A stretch of DNA of 64,000 bases from Gaiellasilicea sp963806955 (GCA_963806955.1 CAWDZG010000001.1:62001-126000), one strand, 5' to 3'. Shown: positions 8,976 through 18,015, counted from the first letter of the stretch. Notes: a model not told the origin generated them from the sequence alone. Numbers and translations: made by a program.

Positions 8976-9051
8976 GCGCGCCTTCGGGAAGGACTACCAA
9001 GTCGCCGATGTCGACGCCCCGCGCCTGAAGAAGCTGCTGGGGTTGAAGTAG
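8854..9051 (+). CDS. rpmI: 50S ribosomal protein L35
   Basis: The 65-aa product MPKMKRSSGAKKRFKVTGTG is a textbook bL35 opening, followed by the basic core LRRHAMQSHNLEHKSAKRKR. GGAG at 8841-8844 precedes the ATG with 9-nt spacing. It belongs to the conserved infC-rpmI-rplT operon. Confidence 0.97.
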   Translation: MPKMKRSSGAKKRFKVTGTGKILRRHAMQSHNLEHKSAKRKRAFGKDYQVADVDAPRLKKLLGLK

Positions 9052-9438
9052 ATGCCACGCGTAAAGCGATCCGTTCACGCGCGCAAGAAGCGCCGTAAGG
9101 TCCTCGGCGAGGCGAAGGGCTACTGGGGGCTCAAGAGCAAGAGCTACCGCTACGCGAAGGAGCAGGTCGAGCACTCGCTCGTCTACGCCTACCGCGACCG
9201 CAAGAACAAGAAGCGGACGTTCCGCCAGCTCTGGATCGTGCGCATCAACGCGGCGGCCCGGGCGAACGGGATGTCGTACAACCAGTTCATCGCGGGGCTG
9301 CACAAGGCCGGCATCGAGCTCGACCGCAAGGTGCTCGCCGACCTCGCCGTCGCCGACCCCGCCGCGTTCACCACGGTTGTCGAGCAGGCGAAGGCAGCGC
9401 TCGCGGCCGACAAGTCGTCGGACGACAAGGCCGCCTAG
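9052..9438 (+). CDS. rplT: 50S ribosomal protein L20
   Basis: The 128-aa bL20 begins MPRVKRSVHARKKRRKVL and contains GYWGLKSKSYRYAKEQVEHS and LWIVRINAAARANGMSYNQF, all family signatures. The ATG follows the rpmI stop directly, so translation is coupled. L20 is an early 23S rRNA binder and in many bacteria represses its own operon; the hairpin at 8230-8250 is a candidate target region. The Ala/Lys-rich tail beyond residue 118 is slightly longer than usual. Confidence 0.97.
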   Translation: MPRVKRSVHARKKRRKVLGEAKGYWGLKSKSYRYAKEQVEHSLVYAYRDRKNKKRTFRQLWIVRINAAARANGMSYNQFIAGLHKAGIELDRKVLADLAVADPAAFTTVVEQAKAALAADKSSDDKAA

Positions 9439-9444
9439 CTCCCC

Positions 9445-10122
9445 TTGATCACCTCGGCGTCGAACCCGGCGCTGAAGCTCGTCCGCAAGCTCCTCGCGCA
9501 GAAGCGCAAGCGCGAGGAGCTCGGGCTCTTCGCGGTCGAGGGCGAGGATCTCGTCGCCGCCGCGGCCGCGGCCGGGATCGAGCCGGTCGAGCTGCTCGTC
9601 GCCGGCGAGACGGTCGAAGAGGAATTGCTCTCGGCCCTCTCCACGCTGGCGCACCCGGCCCGTGTCGTGGCGGTCTACCGGGCCGCCGACCTGCCGCGCG
9701 AGCCGCGTGAGACGACGCTGGCGCTCTGGCACGTGGTCGACCCCGGCAACGTCGGCACGCTCCTGCGCACCGCGGACGCGTTCGGCGCCGCGGTCGCTCT
9801 CTCGGCGGGCTGTGCCGACCCGCTCGGTCCGAAGGCGCTGCGCGCGTCGGTCGGGGCGATCTTCCGCGTCCCACTCCTCCCGTTCGACGAAACGCCGGGC
9901 CAGCGGGTCGCTCTCGTCGCCCACGGCGCGCCGCCGCTGCACGAGCTCGAGCTCGCGGGCCCGATCACGTTCCTCCTCGGCGCCGAGCGCGAGGGGCTGC
10001 CGGAGGACATCGTTGCTCAGAGCAACGCCGTCGCCTCGATCGCGACGCCGGGGGAGGCGGAATCGCTCAACGTCGCCGCCGCCGGGGCGATTGCGCTCTA
10101 CGAGCGCGCGCGCCGCGGCTAG
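9445..10122 (+). CDS. SpoU/TrmH-family RNA 2'-O-methyltransferase
   Basis: The protein begins MITSASNPALKLVRKLLAQKRKREE, the RNA-binding N-domain of RlmB/TsnR-type enzymes, and ends with the knotted SPOUT domain: LWHVVDPGNVGTLLRTADAF (motif 1), FLLGAEREGLP (motif 2) and ATPGEAESLNVAAAGAIALYE (motif 3). These enzymes methylate ribose in 23S rRNA or tRNA with SAM; the exact site cannot be told here. Start is TTG at 9445, 6 nt after rplT. It sits in the rplT operon as in many actinobacteria, next to pheST further on. Length is 225 aa. Confidence 0.9.
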   Translation: MITSASNPALKLVRKLLAQKRKREELGLFAVEGEDLVAAAAAAGIEPVELLVAGETVEEELLSALSTLAHPARVVAVYRAADLPREPRETTLALWHVVDPGNVGTLLRTADAFGAAVALSAGCADPLGPKALRASVGAIFRVPLLPFDETPGQRVALVAHGAPPLHELELAGPITFLLGAEREGLPEDIVAQSNAVASIATPGEAESLNVAAAGAIALYERARRG

Positions 10123-10856
10123 GGCGCGCCGGCGAGAAACCAGCGCACTGCGGCGGCGGACGTCTCCGGCGAGACCTCGTGCCCACCGTCGAACCGGCGG
10201 TACTCGACGGGGTAGCCGGCGTCGCGCAGCTGTTTCACGACGGCGTCCCCGGCCCGCGCGATCGGGAGCACCGAGTCGCGCGTCCCGTGCGAGACGAACA
10301 CACGCGGGGCGCCGACCTGCTCGCCGCCGACGATCCCGCCGGGCGAGAGCGCCATGATCGCCGGGAAGAGGTCACCGTTCGAGAGGCCGAGCGTGAGCGC
10401 GTAGGTCGCGCCGTCGGAGAAGCCGCCGACGGCGACCCGGGCGCGGTCGATCGGGCAGCGCTCGTACGCCTCGGCGAGCGCGAAGTTGACGGATTCGAGG
10501 TCCTCGTCCTGCTCCGAGCGGAGGACGCTCCAGGTCTGGCCCTTCGACGCGGGAGCGACCAGGACGAGGCCGGGCTCCTCCCAGCCGCCGCGGAACGCCT
10601 CGAGTGCTCCCGTCGGCGAGCCGCCGGCGCCGTGGAGGACGACGATGAGCGACCGGTCGGCGCCTCCCGGCGCCGTCACCCGCAGCTCCGCCGCCTGTCC
10701 GTTCGGAAGCGTCAGCGAGCGAGTGCCCGGCTCGCAGGATCGGGCGGTGCGCTCCGTGGTGGCCGGCTCCGGCGCGACGACCGGGTCGCCGCTCTCGTCG
10801 CCGGCGCCACCGCAACCCGCCAGCAGGAGCGCGAGCCCACCGGCGAGCGCCCTCAC
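10119..10856 (-). CDS. Lipoprotein esterase (PHB depolymerase-like alpha/beta hydrolase)
   Basis: GTG at 10856 overlaps the TGA of the upstream DUF2207 gene. The N-terminus MRALAGGLALLLAGCGG is a lipoprotein signal with lipobox LAGC, so the protein is anchored outside the membrane. The hydrolase core shows VVLHGAGGSP (oxyanion region), the nucleophile elbow GFSDGA, SHGTRDSVLP with the acid, and GGHEVS with the catalytic His. Members cleave short esters or polyesters; the substrate is not visible. Length is 245 aa, and the gene ends convergently with the methyltransferase, overlapping by 4 bp. Confidence 0.82.
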   Translation of the reverse strand: MRALAGGLALLLAGCGGAGDESGDPVVAPEPATTERTARSCEPGTRSLTLPNGQAAELRVTAPGGADRSLIVVLHGAGGSPTGALEAFRGGWEEPGLVLVAPASKGQTWSVLRSEQDEDLESVNFALAEAYERCPIDRARVAVGGFSDGATYALTLGLSNGDLFPAIMALSPGGIVGGEQVGAPRVFVSHGTRDSVLPIARAGDAVVKQLRDAGYPVEYRRFDGGHEVSPETSAAAVRWFLAGAP

Positions 10857-12712
10857 CAGGCGCCGCCTCCGCCTCCGCCGCCGCCGCCTCCGCCACCGCC
10901 CGAGAAACCGCCCCCGAAGCCGCCGGAGCCGGAGGAGGGAGGGGCGAGCGCGGAGCCGAACCCGGCTGCGAGGTCGCCGATGCCGAGCGAGGTGGGGCCC
11001 GAGGCGAGGTCGCCGTGCGGGCCGATCCAGTAGAGCGTGCTCGCCTGGGCGAGCGCCTCCGGCATGTGCAGCTGGGCGCCCTGCAGCACCCGCTCCGCGA
11101 TTCCGAACGCGATCCCGTAGACGAGGAAGCGCTCCCAGAGCTCGAGCGTCGCGGCCGGGGCGACGTCGAGCCGGGGGAAGTCGGTCAGGTAGCGCCGGAA
11201 CGCCTCCCAGCGCTCGGCCTCTGCCTGGGCCTCGGGCGAGCGCCGGCGCCAGAGCCGCCGGTTGAACGCGGAGACGACGAGGATCGCGGCTCCGACGAGG
11301 CCGCAGACGCCGAGTGCGATCGCGACGACGCTCGACCAGCTCGGAGCGACCGGGTTGTAGCGCCCGATTCCGATCGCGAGCGTCAGGCCCCCGGCCGCGC
11401 CCAGGATCGCGGCGCCGCCGAGCAGCATGGCGAGCCCGACGTTCCGGAACCAGCGGCGTCCGCTGACCTCGCTGCCGACCGCGGACTTGAACGACTCGAA
11501 CCGCTTCGCGTTCTCGGTGCGGTCGTCCTCGATCCGGTCGCGGAAGAGCGAGAGCCGTTCCGGGCCGTCGGCGAGGATCGAGTCGACGACGCGGGCCACC
11601 GGTGCCTCGAATGTCTCGACGGGCGCGTCCACGTCGCCGAGCGAGAGCTCGAGGTCGGCGACCTGCTGCGTCTTGAGGCCGCCCCAGATCTTGCGCTCCG
11701 TCGTCACGGGCTCGTCGCGATAGCGGCCGCGCCGGATCAGGTCGAAGAGCGTCGCCGTGAACTCGAGCGACCCGGGCGTGCCGCCCTGGGCGAGCAGCGC
11801 CGTCACGAGCGCCGGCTGCGTCTCGGTCGGCGGCTCCTGCTCGTACTCGCGGTCGTACCCCGTCCGCTGTTCACGCCCCCAGCGCAGCCACACGAAGGCG
11901 ATCACGGCGAGCGCGGGGAGGAGCGCGAACGCGAGCAGCTTCGCGAGCGTGGCGCCGAGGTTCGCCTTGGCGTCGTCGATCTTGCCGCGGTCGCGCTCGT
12001 ACGCGGCGGCATCGTCGCGCTCCTCGGCGACGATCGCGTCCAGGCCGGGGCCGGGCTCCACCCTCATCCCGTCGGTCGAGGTGAAGACCCGTCGCGGGAT
12101 CAGCGCACGCAGCTCGACGAACTGGCCCGCGGGTACGCCCAGTGCTCGCAGGGAGGCGCGGCGGCCGTCGAGGGTGACATCGCCGCGGACGCCGACCGGG
12201 TGTCCCCACGCGCGGGAGATGTCGCCGGGCGCGTTCAGCACGGCGGTCAGCTGGCCGAGGCCGACCTCCCACTCGCCGCCCCACACCTGCAGGTTGACGT
12301 CGACCACATCGTCGTGAGCGACGGCGACGCCGCGCAGGCGGTAGCCGAGCCGGAACGTGCGCTGCTCGTTCAGCGCCGAGTAGTGCCAGACGATCCGGAC
12401 CGCCCCGCTGCGCTGCTCGATCCCGAAGGTGCCCGGCGTGCCGGCGCAACCGAGCTCGGTGCACGCCCCGGACCGGTAGACGACGTCACCCTCGCTGACC
12501 GTGACCTGGTCGAGGCTCTCGCCGTCGCGCAACGGGATGTCGCGGTAGGCGCCGCTGAAGTCGCCGTCGAAGGCGAAGGCGATGTTCTCGGCGACGACGA
12601 GGCCGCCGTCGCGCGCGACCTGGACGACGACGTCTGCCCGCGGCAGCGCGAACGACTTGGCACCGGCGGTCCCGGCGAGCGCGAGCGCGCCGAGGACGAC
12701 CGCCGCTAGAAC
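10853..12712 (-). CDS. DUF2207 membrane protein with Gly-rich tail
   Basis: The open frame gives a signal-like helix (VLAAVVLGALALAGTAGAKS), the extracellular DUF2207 domain (VVVQVARDGGLVVAENIAF ... SGAYRDIPLRDG), a membrane helix (LLAFALLPALAVIAFVWL) and a paired helix block (AMLLGGAAILGAAGGL, VVAIALGVCGLVGAAILVV). It ends in a run of about 13 glycines before AW. DUF2207 and LemA genes are neighbours in many bacteria and are thought to act at the envelope. No ATG, GTG or TTG exists in frame before the signal segment; the only one is TTG at 12532, inside the domain. I place the 5' end at the first codons of the signal segment, so the exact start is unknown. Confidence 0.8.
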   Translation of the reverse strand, partial: VLAAVVLGALALAGTAGAKSFALPRADVVVQVARDGGLVVAENIAFAFDGDFSGAYRDIPLRDGESLDQVTVSEGDVVYRSGACTELGCAGTPGTFGIEQRSGAVRIVWHYSALNEQRTFRLGYRLRGVAVAHDDVVDVNLQVWGGEWEVGLGQLTAVLNAPGDISRAWGHPVGVRGDVTLDGRRASLRALGVPAGQFVELRALIPRRVFTSTDGMRVEPGPGLDAIVAEERDDAAAYERDRGKIDDAKANLGATLAKLLAFALLPALAVIAFVWLRWGREQRTGYDREYEQEPPTETQPALVTALLAQGGTPGSLEFTATLFDLIRRGRYRDEPVTTERKIWGGLKTQQVADLELSLGDVDAPVETFEAPVARVVDSILADGPERLSLFRDRIEDDRTENAKRFESFKSAVGSEVSGRRWFRNVGLAMLLGGAAILGAAGGLTLAIGIGRYNPVAPSWSSVVAIALGVCGLVGAAILVVSAFNRRLWRRRSPEAQAEAERWEAFRRYLTDFPRLDVAPAATLELWERFLVYGIAFGIAERVLQGAQLHMPEALAQASTLYWIGPHGDLASGPTSLGIGDLAAGFGSALAPPSSGSGGFGGGFSGGGGGGGGGGGGGAW

Positions 12713-13251
12713 GCGACGCGTGGGGCCTCCCGGGCGGCGTCCTCGACCTCGAAGAACTCCTTGCGCCCGAACCCGAACGGCCCGGCGATCAGCAGCCCCG
12801 GCACGGTCTGGATCGCCGTGTTGTAGGTGAGGACGGTGTCGTTGTAGACCTGCCGCGAGACGGCGATCCGGTTCTCCGTCTGGGCGAGCTCGTCCTGCAG
12901 CTGGCGGAAGTTCTCGTCAGCCTGCAGCTCGGGATAGGCCTCGGCGACGGCGAAGAGGCGCCCGAGCGCCTGACCGAGGATGCCCTCGGCGGCGCCCTGC
13001 TGAGCCGGACCCTGCGCGGACTGTGCGGCCGCGCGGGCGTTCGTGACCGCCTCGAAGGTCTCGCGCTCGTGGGCGGCGTAGCCCTTCACCGTCTCCACGA
13101 GGTTCGGGATCAGGTCGTAGCGGCGCTTGAGCTGCACGTCGACCTGCGCCCACGCGTTCTCGACGCGGTTGCGGAGCGTGACGAGCCGGTTGTAGAGGAG
13201 GACGAGCGCGACGACGAGCACCGCGACGATCCCGAGTACGACCCAGAGCAT
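12706..13251 (-). CDS. lemA: LemA family protein
   Basis: The 181-aa protein has one N-terminal membrane helix (MLWVVLGIVAVLVVALVLLY) followed by the signature NRLVTLRNRVENAWAQVDVQ, LKRRYDLIPNLVETVKGYAAHE and the C-terminal SRQVYNDTVLTYNTAIQTVPG. LemA proteins are all-helical membrane-attached proteins of uncertain role. It is in one minus-strand operon with two methyltransferases upstream and DUF2207 downstream. Confidence 0.93.
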   Translation of the reverse strand: MLWVVLGIVAVLVVALVLLYNRLVTLRNRVENAWAQVDVQLKRRYDLIPNLVETVKGYAAHERETFEAVTNARAAAQSAQGPAQQGAAEGILGQALGRLFAVAEAYPELQADENFRQLQDELAQTENRIAVSRQVYNDTVLTYNTAIQTVPGLLIAGPFGFGRKEFFEVEDAAREAPRVAF

Positions 13252-13260
13252 GTGCTGACT

Positions 13261-13974
13261 CTACGCGTCCCGACGGACCGCGGCAAAGACGACGTCCTCG
13301 CCGCCCGTGTACGGCCGGCGGTCGAACCAGCCCCACTGCGCCACGAGGTCGAAGCCGGCCCGGTCGAGCAGCATGCGCCACTCCGCGGGCGAGAGCCACG
13401 CGAGCTCCATCGTCGAGGCCTCCTCGCCGCGACGCACCGAGAGGGTGAGGGTGCGGGTCCCCTCGTCCCAGTCGGCCCGCTCGAAGATGCCCTCCTCGCG
13501 CTCGACCCAGCGGCCGTGGGTGTCGTCCACGTCCTCGCGGCTCGGCGCGAAGACGTCGAAGACGAGCCGTCCGCTTGGGAGCAGCCGCTCGCGCGCGGCC
13601 GTGAGCGCCCGCAGTCGGTCGTCCTCGGTCGTCATGTGCAGCAGCGAGCGGAACGGGATCAGGACGAGCGGCACCCGCTCGGTGACGGGCGGCTCGCGCA
13701 TGTCGCCCTGGCGCAGGTCGAGCTCGACGCCCTCGGCGGCGGCGTACTCGCGCGCGACCTCGAGCATTCCGGCCGAGGCGTCGACGCCGATCACCGCGAT
13801 CCCCGTCTTCGCGATCGGGACCGCGATCCGGCCGGTGCCGCACGCGAGCTCGACGACCGGGCCGCCCGCGGCGCGTGCCTCCTCGACGTAGAACTCCACG
13901 TCCTCGGTCACGCTCGCGCTCCACGGGTCGTAGAGACGGGCGATCGCGTCGTAGGGGCTACGGCTTGCGGACAA
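13261..13974 (-). CDS. Class I SAM-dependent methyltransferase (paralog 1)
   Basis: The Rossmann fold is clear: motif I VVELACGTGRIAVPIA, the ribose-binding acidic VIGVDASAGML, and motif II/III LRQGDM ... LVLIPFRSLLHM. The 237-aa protein is closely similar to the next gene upstream (IPFRSLLH, LRQGDM, WFDRRP vs GFERQP), so they are tandem duplicates. TTG at 13974 overlaps the 3' end of the paralog by 17 bp. Substrate is unknown; the insert between strands 5 and 6 resembles small-molecule methyltransferases. Confidence 0.82.
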   Translation of the reverse strand: MSASRSPYDAIARLYDPWSASVTEDVEFYVEEARAAGGPVVELACGTGRIAVPIAKTGIAVIGVDASAGMLEVAREYAAAEGVELDLRQGDMREPPVTERVPLVLIPFRSLLHMTTEDDRLRALTAARERLLPSGRLVFDVFAPSREDVDDTHGRWVEREEGIFERADWDEGTRTLTLSVRRGEEASTMELAWLSPAEWRMLLDRAGFDLVAQWGWFDRRPYTGGEDVVFAAVRRDA

Positions 13975-14647
13975 CCCAGACGAACTCGGTCGCGGACTCG
14001 TCGAACGGCTGCCGCTCGAAGCCGCCGTAGAGCGCCTCCACCTCGAAGCCGGCGACGTCGATCAGTCCCTCCCACTCGGAGCGGTTCAGCCACCAGAGCG
14101 AGATCGCGTCGCCGCTCTCGAGCGTGATGTCGACCCGGTTGTCGTGCTTGAAGTGGTCGACCCGGTGGCGGACGCCGTTCTGCTCGGCCCACTCGCCGTC
14201 GTTGCGGGCTGCGATGCGCGGGTCGAAGACGAACGCGTTCCAGGCGAAGCGACCGCCGGGGCGGAGATTGGCGTGGATCCGCTCGAAGACGCGGCGGCGG
14301 TCGGCCCAGGTGGGCAAGTGCAGGAGCGAGCGGAAGGGAACGTAGATCAGGCCGGCAGGCTCCTCGAGCTCCAGCCCGCGCATGTCGCCCTGGCGCAGCT
14401 CGAGCTCGACGCCGGCAGCGTCGGCGCGCTCGCGCGCCTCTGCGAGCATCGCCCCGGAGGCGTCGATCCCCAGCACGGGCCGTCCCGTCTCGCGCGCGAC
14501 CGGGATCGCGACCCGGCCGTTGCCGACGGCGAGCTCGATGAGCGGCCCCTCCGTCTCGCGCGCGAGCGCGACGTAGAAGGCGACGTCCTCGGTCATGTGG
14601 GCCGACCAGTCGTCGTAGATCGGCGCGAAGGGGTCGTAAGCGCTCAT
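13958..14647 (-). CDS. Class I SAM-dependent methyltransferase (paralog 2)
   Basis: The 229-aa enzyme starts MSAYDPFAPIYDDWSAHMTE and shows LIELAVGNGRVAIPVA, PVLGIDASGAML, LRQGDMRGLE and YVPFRSLLHLPTW. The glycine-rich loop reads AVGNGR rather than the common ACGTGR of its neighbour. The ATG lies 25 bp from pheS on the other strand, with TAGCAT 8 nt upstream, so the mRNA is probably leaderless. It heads the operon methyltransferase-methyltransferase-lemA-DUF2207-esterase. Confidence 0.82.
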   Translation of the reverse strand: MSAYDPFAPIYDDWSAHMTEDVAFYVALARETEGPLIELAVGNGRVAIPVARETGRPVLGIDASGAMLAEARERADAAGVELELRQGDMRGLELEEPAGLIYVPFRSLLHLPTWADRRRVFERIHANLRPGGRFAWNAFVFDPRIAARNDGEWAEQNGVRHRVDHFKHDNRVDITLESGDAISLWWLNRSEWEGLIDVAGFEVEALYGGFERQPFDESATEFVWVVRKP

Positions 14648-14655
14648 GAGGGCCG

Positions 14656-14665
14656 ATGCTATCGT
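14656..14665. promoter_or_regulatory. Overlapping divergent -10 hexamers, methyltransferase/pheS
   Basis: On the plus strand TATCGT (14660-14665) ends 6 nt before the pheS ATG. On the minus strand TAGCAT (14661-14656) ends 8 nt before the methyltransferase ATG. The two hexamers share two bases in a 24-bp intergenic gap, so both transcripts start at or next to their start codons. Confidence 0.55.
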
Positions 14666-14671
14666 CGCCCG

Positions 14672-15654
14672 ATGGACGGGCAGGCGCTTGAAACGGAGGC
14701 TCTCGCCGCGATCGCGGCGGCGGCGACGCCGGACGAGGTCGAGGAGGCGCGCGTCCGCTACCTCGGGCGCAAGAGCGAGCTGAAGCTGGCGCTGCGCGAG
14801 GTGCGGGACCGCGAGACGGGAATCGCCCTGAATGCGGTGCGGGGGACGATCGAGCAGGCCTTCGCCGCGCGTGAGGCGGAGCTCGCGTCGGCGCCCGACG
14901 ACGATCCCGAGTTCGACCCGACGCTCCCGGGCGAGCGGGTCGCGCGCGGCAGCCTGCACTTGCTCACCCAGCTGCGGCGCCGGGTCGAGGATGTCTTCCT
15001 CGGCATGGGCTACGAGGTCTACGACGGCCGGGAAGTCGAAACGGTCTGGCACAACTACGACGCGCTCAATCAGCCGGAGGCGCACCCCTCGCGCGACCCG
15101 CGCGACACCTTCTACTTCGACGAGAGCACGCTGCTGCGGACGCACACCTCGCCCTCGCAGATCCGGGCGATGCTGGAGCAGCCGCCGCCCGTCTACCTGA
15201 TCTCGCCGGGCCGCACCTACCGCCGCGATGCGCTCGACGCGACGCATACCCCCGTCTTCCACCAGGTGGAAGGGCTCGCGGTCGACCGAGGGATCACGCT
15301 CGCCGACCTCCGCGGCACGATCGAGCTCTTCGTCGGGGCCATCTTCGGGCCTCGCGAGGTGCGGATGCGGACGAGCTTCTTTCCCTTCACGGAGCCGTCG
15401 GTCGAGTTCGACATCACCTGCTACCTCTGCGAGGGCGCGGGCTGCTCGGTCTGCAAGCACTCGGGTTGGATCGAGATGGGGGGCGCGGGCATGGTCGATC
15501 CCGAACGTCTTCGAGGCGGTCGGCTACGACCCCGAGGAGTGGTCGGGCTTCGCCTTCGGGCTTGGGCTCGACCGGATCGCCTTCCTCCGGCACGGGTTGC
15601 CCGATCTGCGCGCTGTTCTGGGAGAACGACCTGCGCATGACGAGGCAGTTCTAG
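14672..15654 (+). CDS. pheS: Phenylalanine-tRNA ligase alpha subunit (two frameshifts)
   Basis: PheS is the catalytic subunit of the PheRS heterotetramer. It has the N-terminal helical tRNA-contacting region, then motif 1 RRVEDVFLGMGYEVYDGREVE, NYDALNQPEAHPSRDPRDTFY, motif 2 RTHTSPSQIRAML and ISPGRTYRRDALDATHTPVFHQ, and motif 3 GFAFGLGLDRIA. Two single-base insertions break the frame: CCC-G at 15500 (GMVDP then NVFEAVGY) and CGC-G at 15609-15612 (DLR then LFWENDLR). Correcting both gives 326 aa, the normal size. An unusual Cys cluster CYLCEGAGCSVC lies near residue 250. pheT starts 4 nt after the stop. Confidence 0.94.
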
Positions 15655-15658
15655 CCGC

Positions 15659-17914
15659 ATGAAGGTCCCCGTCTCCTGGCTGCGGGAGTACGTCCCGTTC
15701 GACTGGCCGCTCGAGCAACTGGCGGCGAAGCTCGTCTTCACGAGCTGCGAGGTCGACCGGATCGTCACCCGTGGCGTCCCCGATCTCGACGGCAATCTCG
15801 GTCGCTTCCTCGTCGGTCGCGTCGTCGAGGCCGGCAAGCACCCGAACGCCGACCGGCTGCAGCTCTGCCGCGTCGACGTCGGCGAGGGGGAGCCGCGCCA
15901 GATCGTCTGCGGCGCCTGGAACTTCGGCGCCGGGGCGACCGTCGCGGTCGCGCTGCCGGGGGCGCTCTTGCCCGGGGCGGAGGAGCCGCTCGGCGAGGCG
16001 AAGCTGCGCGGGGAGCTCTCGCGCGGGATGATCCTCTCCGAGCGCGAGCTCGAGCTCGGCGCCGACCACAGCGGGATCATGGTGCTCGAGGACGGAATCG
16101 AGCCCGGGACGCCGCTCGCCGACGTGCTCCCGCTGACCGAGACGGTGCTCGAGATCGAGACCGGCTTCAACCGGCCCGATCTCGCATCCGTCTACGGGAT
16201 CGCCCGCGAGGTCGCCGCGCTGACGGGCGCCGAGCTGACGGCGCCGCCGGGCCGCGACCCCGCGCCCGAAGGCGGGGAGACGGTCGACGTTCGCGTGGAG
16301 GATCTCGAGGCGTGCCCGCGCTACATCGGGCGCGTCTTTCGCGGCGCGGTCGTCGGCCCGAGCCCGGCCTGGCTGAAGGCGCGCCTGCTCGCGGCGGGGA
16401 TGCGCTCGATCTCGAACGTCGTCGACGTGACCAACTACGTGATGCTCGCGCTCGGCTCGCCGCTGCACGCCTTCGACGTCTCGCTTTTGGACGAGGGGCG
16501 GATCGTCGTCCGCCGGGCCGCGGCGGGCGAGAAGATCGTCACGCTCGACGGCAACGAGCGCGTGCTCGCCCCTGCCGACCTCGTGATCGCGGACGCCAGT
16601 CGACCGGTCGCCGTCGCCGGGATCATGGGCGGCGAGGACAGCGAGGTCAGCCCAGAGACGGCCGACCTGCTGCTCGAGGCAGCGAACTTCGATGCCCTCA
16701 CGGTGCTCCGGACGTCGAGGCGCCTGCGTCTGCGCAGCGAGTCGTCGACGCGCTGGGAGAAGGGCGTCGACCCGCACGCGGCCGAGCAGGCGGCGGTCTA
16801 CGCGAGCGAGCTGCTCGTCTCCCTTGCCGGCGCTCGCCTCACCGGTCACGCCGACGTCCACGGCGAGCTGCCCGGACGGCCGGTCGTGCGGCTTCGGCCC
16901 GAGCTCGCCGACAGGCTCAGCGGCATGACCTTTCCGGTCGAGGAGCAGCGCGAGACGCTGCGCCGGCTCGGCTTCGAGCTCGACGGCGACGACGTGACGG
17001 TGCCGACCTGGCGCGCCCAGGACGTGACGCGGCCGGTCGACCTCGTCGAGGAGGTCGTGCGCTTCCGGCTCGAGGAAGTCCCGGCGACCCTGCCGACACG
17101 GGCCGCGGCGTCCGTGCAGCTGACACGGGAGCAACGCCTGCGCCGCCAGGTCGAGGACGTCCTCGCCGGCGCGGGCTATTCGGAGGCTTACACGTGGAGC
17201 CTGGTCTCAGCCGGCGAAGGCCGGCTCGCGCTCGAGGAGCCCTACACGGTCGAGATGGCGGCGCTTCGCACCGACCTCGAGCAGGGGTTGCTCGAGTCGG
17301 CCGAGCGGAACCGGAACGCGGGCGTGGAGGAGATCGCGTTGTTCGAGATCGGCCGCATCTACCTGCCGACCGGCGAGGAGCTCCCCGAGGAGCGCCTGCA
17401 CGTGGCGGCGATCACGGAGGGCGGCTTCTTCCGGGCCAAGGGCGCCGCGGAGGCGCTGCACGAGGCGCTCGGCGTGCCGCTCAGTCGCGTCCAGGCGGAA
17501 CGCGGCCGCGCCGCGCGCACCGAGTACGGGCGGATCGCGGAGCTGCCGGGAGACTGGGGCTACTTCGAGCTCGACCTCGACGCGCTCTTCGCAGCCGTAC
17601 CGGACGCGATCGCGTACGAGGACGTGATCAGCTTCCCGCCGCTGAAGCAGGACCTCGCCTTCGTCGTCGACGAGTCGGTCGCCGCCGGCGATCTGATCGC
17701 CACCGCTCTCGAGGCGGCCGGCCCAGAGCTGCGCGACCTCCGCGCCTTCGACGTCTACCGCGGCGAACAGGTAGGCGAGGGGAAGAAGTCGATCGCGCTG
17801 GCGGCTGCCTTTCAGTCGCCCGAGCGCACGCTCTCGGACGAGGACGCCGCCGCGATCCGCGGCCGGATCGTCGAGGCATTGGCCAAGGAACACGGTGCGC
17901 AACTCCGCACCTAG
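15659..17914 (+). CDS. pheT: Phenylalanine-tRNA ligase beta subunit
   Basis: The 751-aa protein shows the full order of PheT: N-terminal MKVPVSWLREYVPFDWP, EMAP-like tRNA-binding domain (GRVVEAGKHPNADRLQLCRV), B3/B4 editing domain (SISNVVDVTNYVMLALGSPLHAFD), B5 with RSESSTRWEKGVDP, the inactive synthetase-like core (SEAYTWSLVS) and the C-terminal FDX-ACB anticodon domain (PPLKQDLAFVVDE ... LFDVY-type segment). Editing removes mischarged Tyr. It is intact and co-transcribed with pheS. Confidence 0.97.
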   Translation: MKVPVSWLREYVPFDWPLEQLAAKLVFTSCEVDRIVTRGVPDLDGNLGRFLVGRVVEAGKHPNADRLQLCRVDVGEGEPRQIVCGAWNFGAGATVAVALPGALLPGAEEPLGEAKLRGELSRGMILSERELELGADHSGIMVLEDGIEPGTPLADVLPLTETVLEIETGFNRPDLASVYGIAREVAALTGAELTAPPGRDPAPEGGETVDVRVEDLEACPRYIGRVFRGAVVGPSPAWLKARLLAAGMRSISNVVDVTNYVMLALGSPLHAFDVSLLDEGRIVVRRAAAGEKIVTLDGNERVLAPADLVIADASRPVAVAGIMGGEDSEVSPETADLLLEAANFDALTVLRTSRRLRLRSESSTRWEKGVDPHAAEQAAVYASELLVSLAGARLTGHADVHGELPGRPVVRLRPELADRLSGMTFPVEEQRETLRRLGFELDGDDVTVPTWRAQDVTRPVDLVEEVVRFRLEEVPATLPTRAAASVQLTREQRLRRQVEDVLAGAGYSEAYTWSLVSAGEGRLALEEPYTVEMAALRTDLEQGLLESAERNRNAGVEEIALFEIGRIYLPTGEELPEERLHVAAITEGGFFRAKGAAEALHEALGVPLSRVQAERGRAARTEYGRIAELPGDWGYFELDLDALFAAVPDAIAYEDVISFPPLKQDLAFVVDESVAAGDLIATALEAAGPELRDLRAFDVYRGEQVGEGKKSIALAAAFQSPERTLSDEDAAAIRGRIVEALAKEHGAQLRT

Positions 17915-18015
17915 GCAGTTGTAAAGATTCGGTACCGGTTTTTCGGGCCGTATCTTTTGTAAACCGTTCGTCGTTTCTCGGTCGTGATTTTCACCGGACG
18001 ACAAGGAGACTCGAC

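Noticed and set aside
5213..17930. Recurrent GGCAGTTG near 2092, 5213, 8115 and 17914 and its complement near 22097
   Set aside because: Orientation relative to the neighbouring genes is inconsistent, one copy is inside thrS, and no matching -10 lies at a fixed distance, so a promoter or operator role is not supported.
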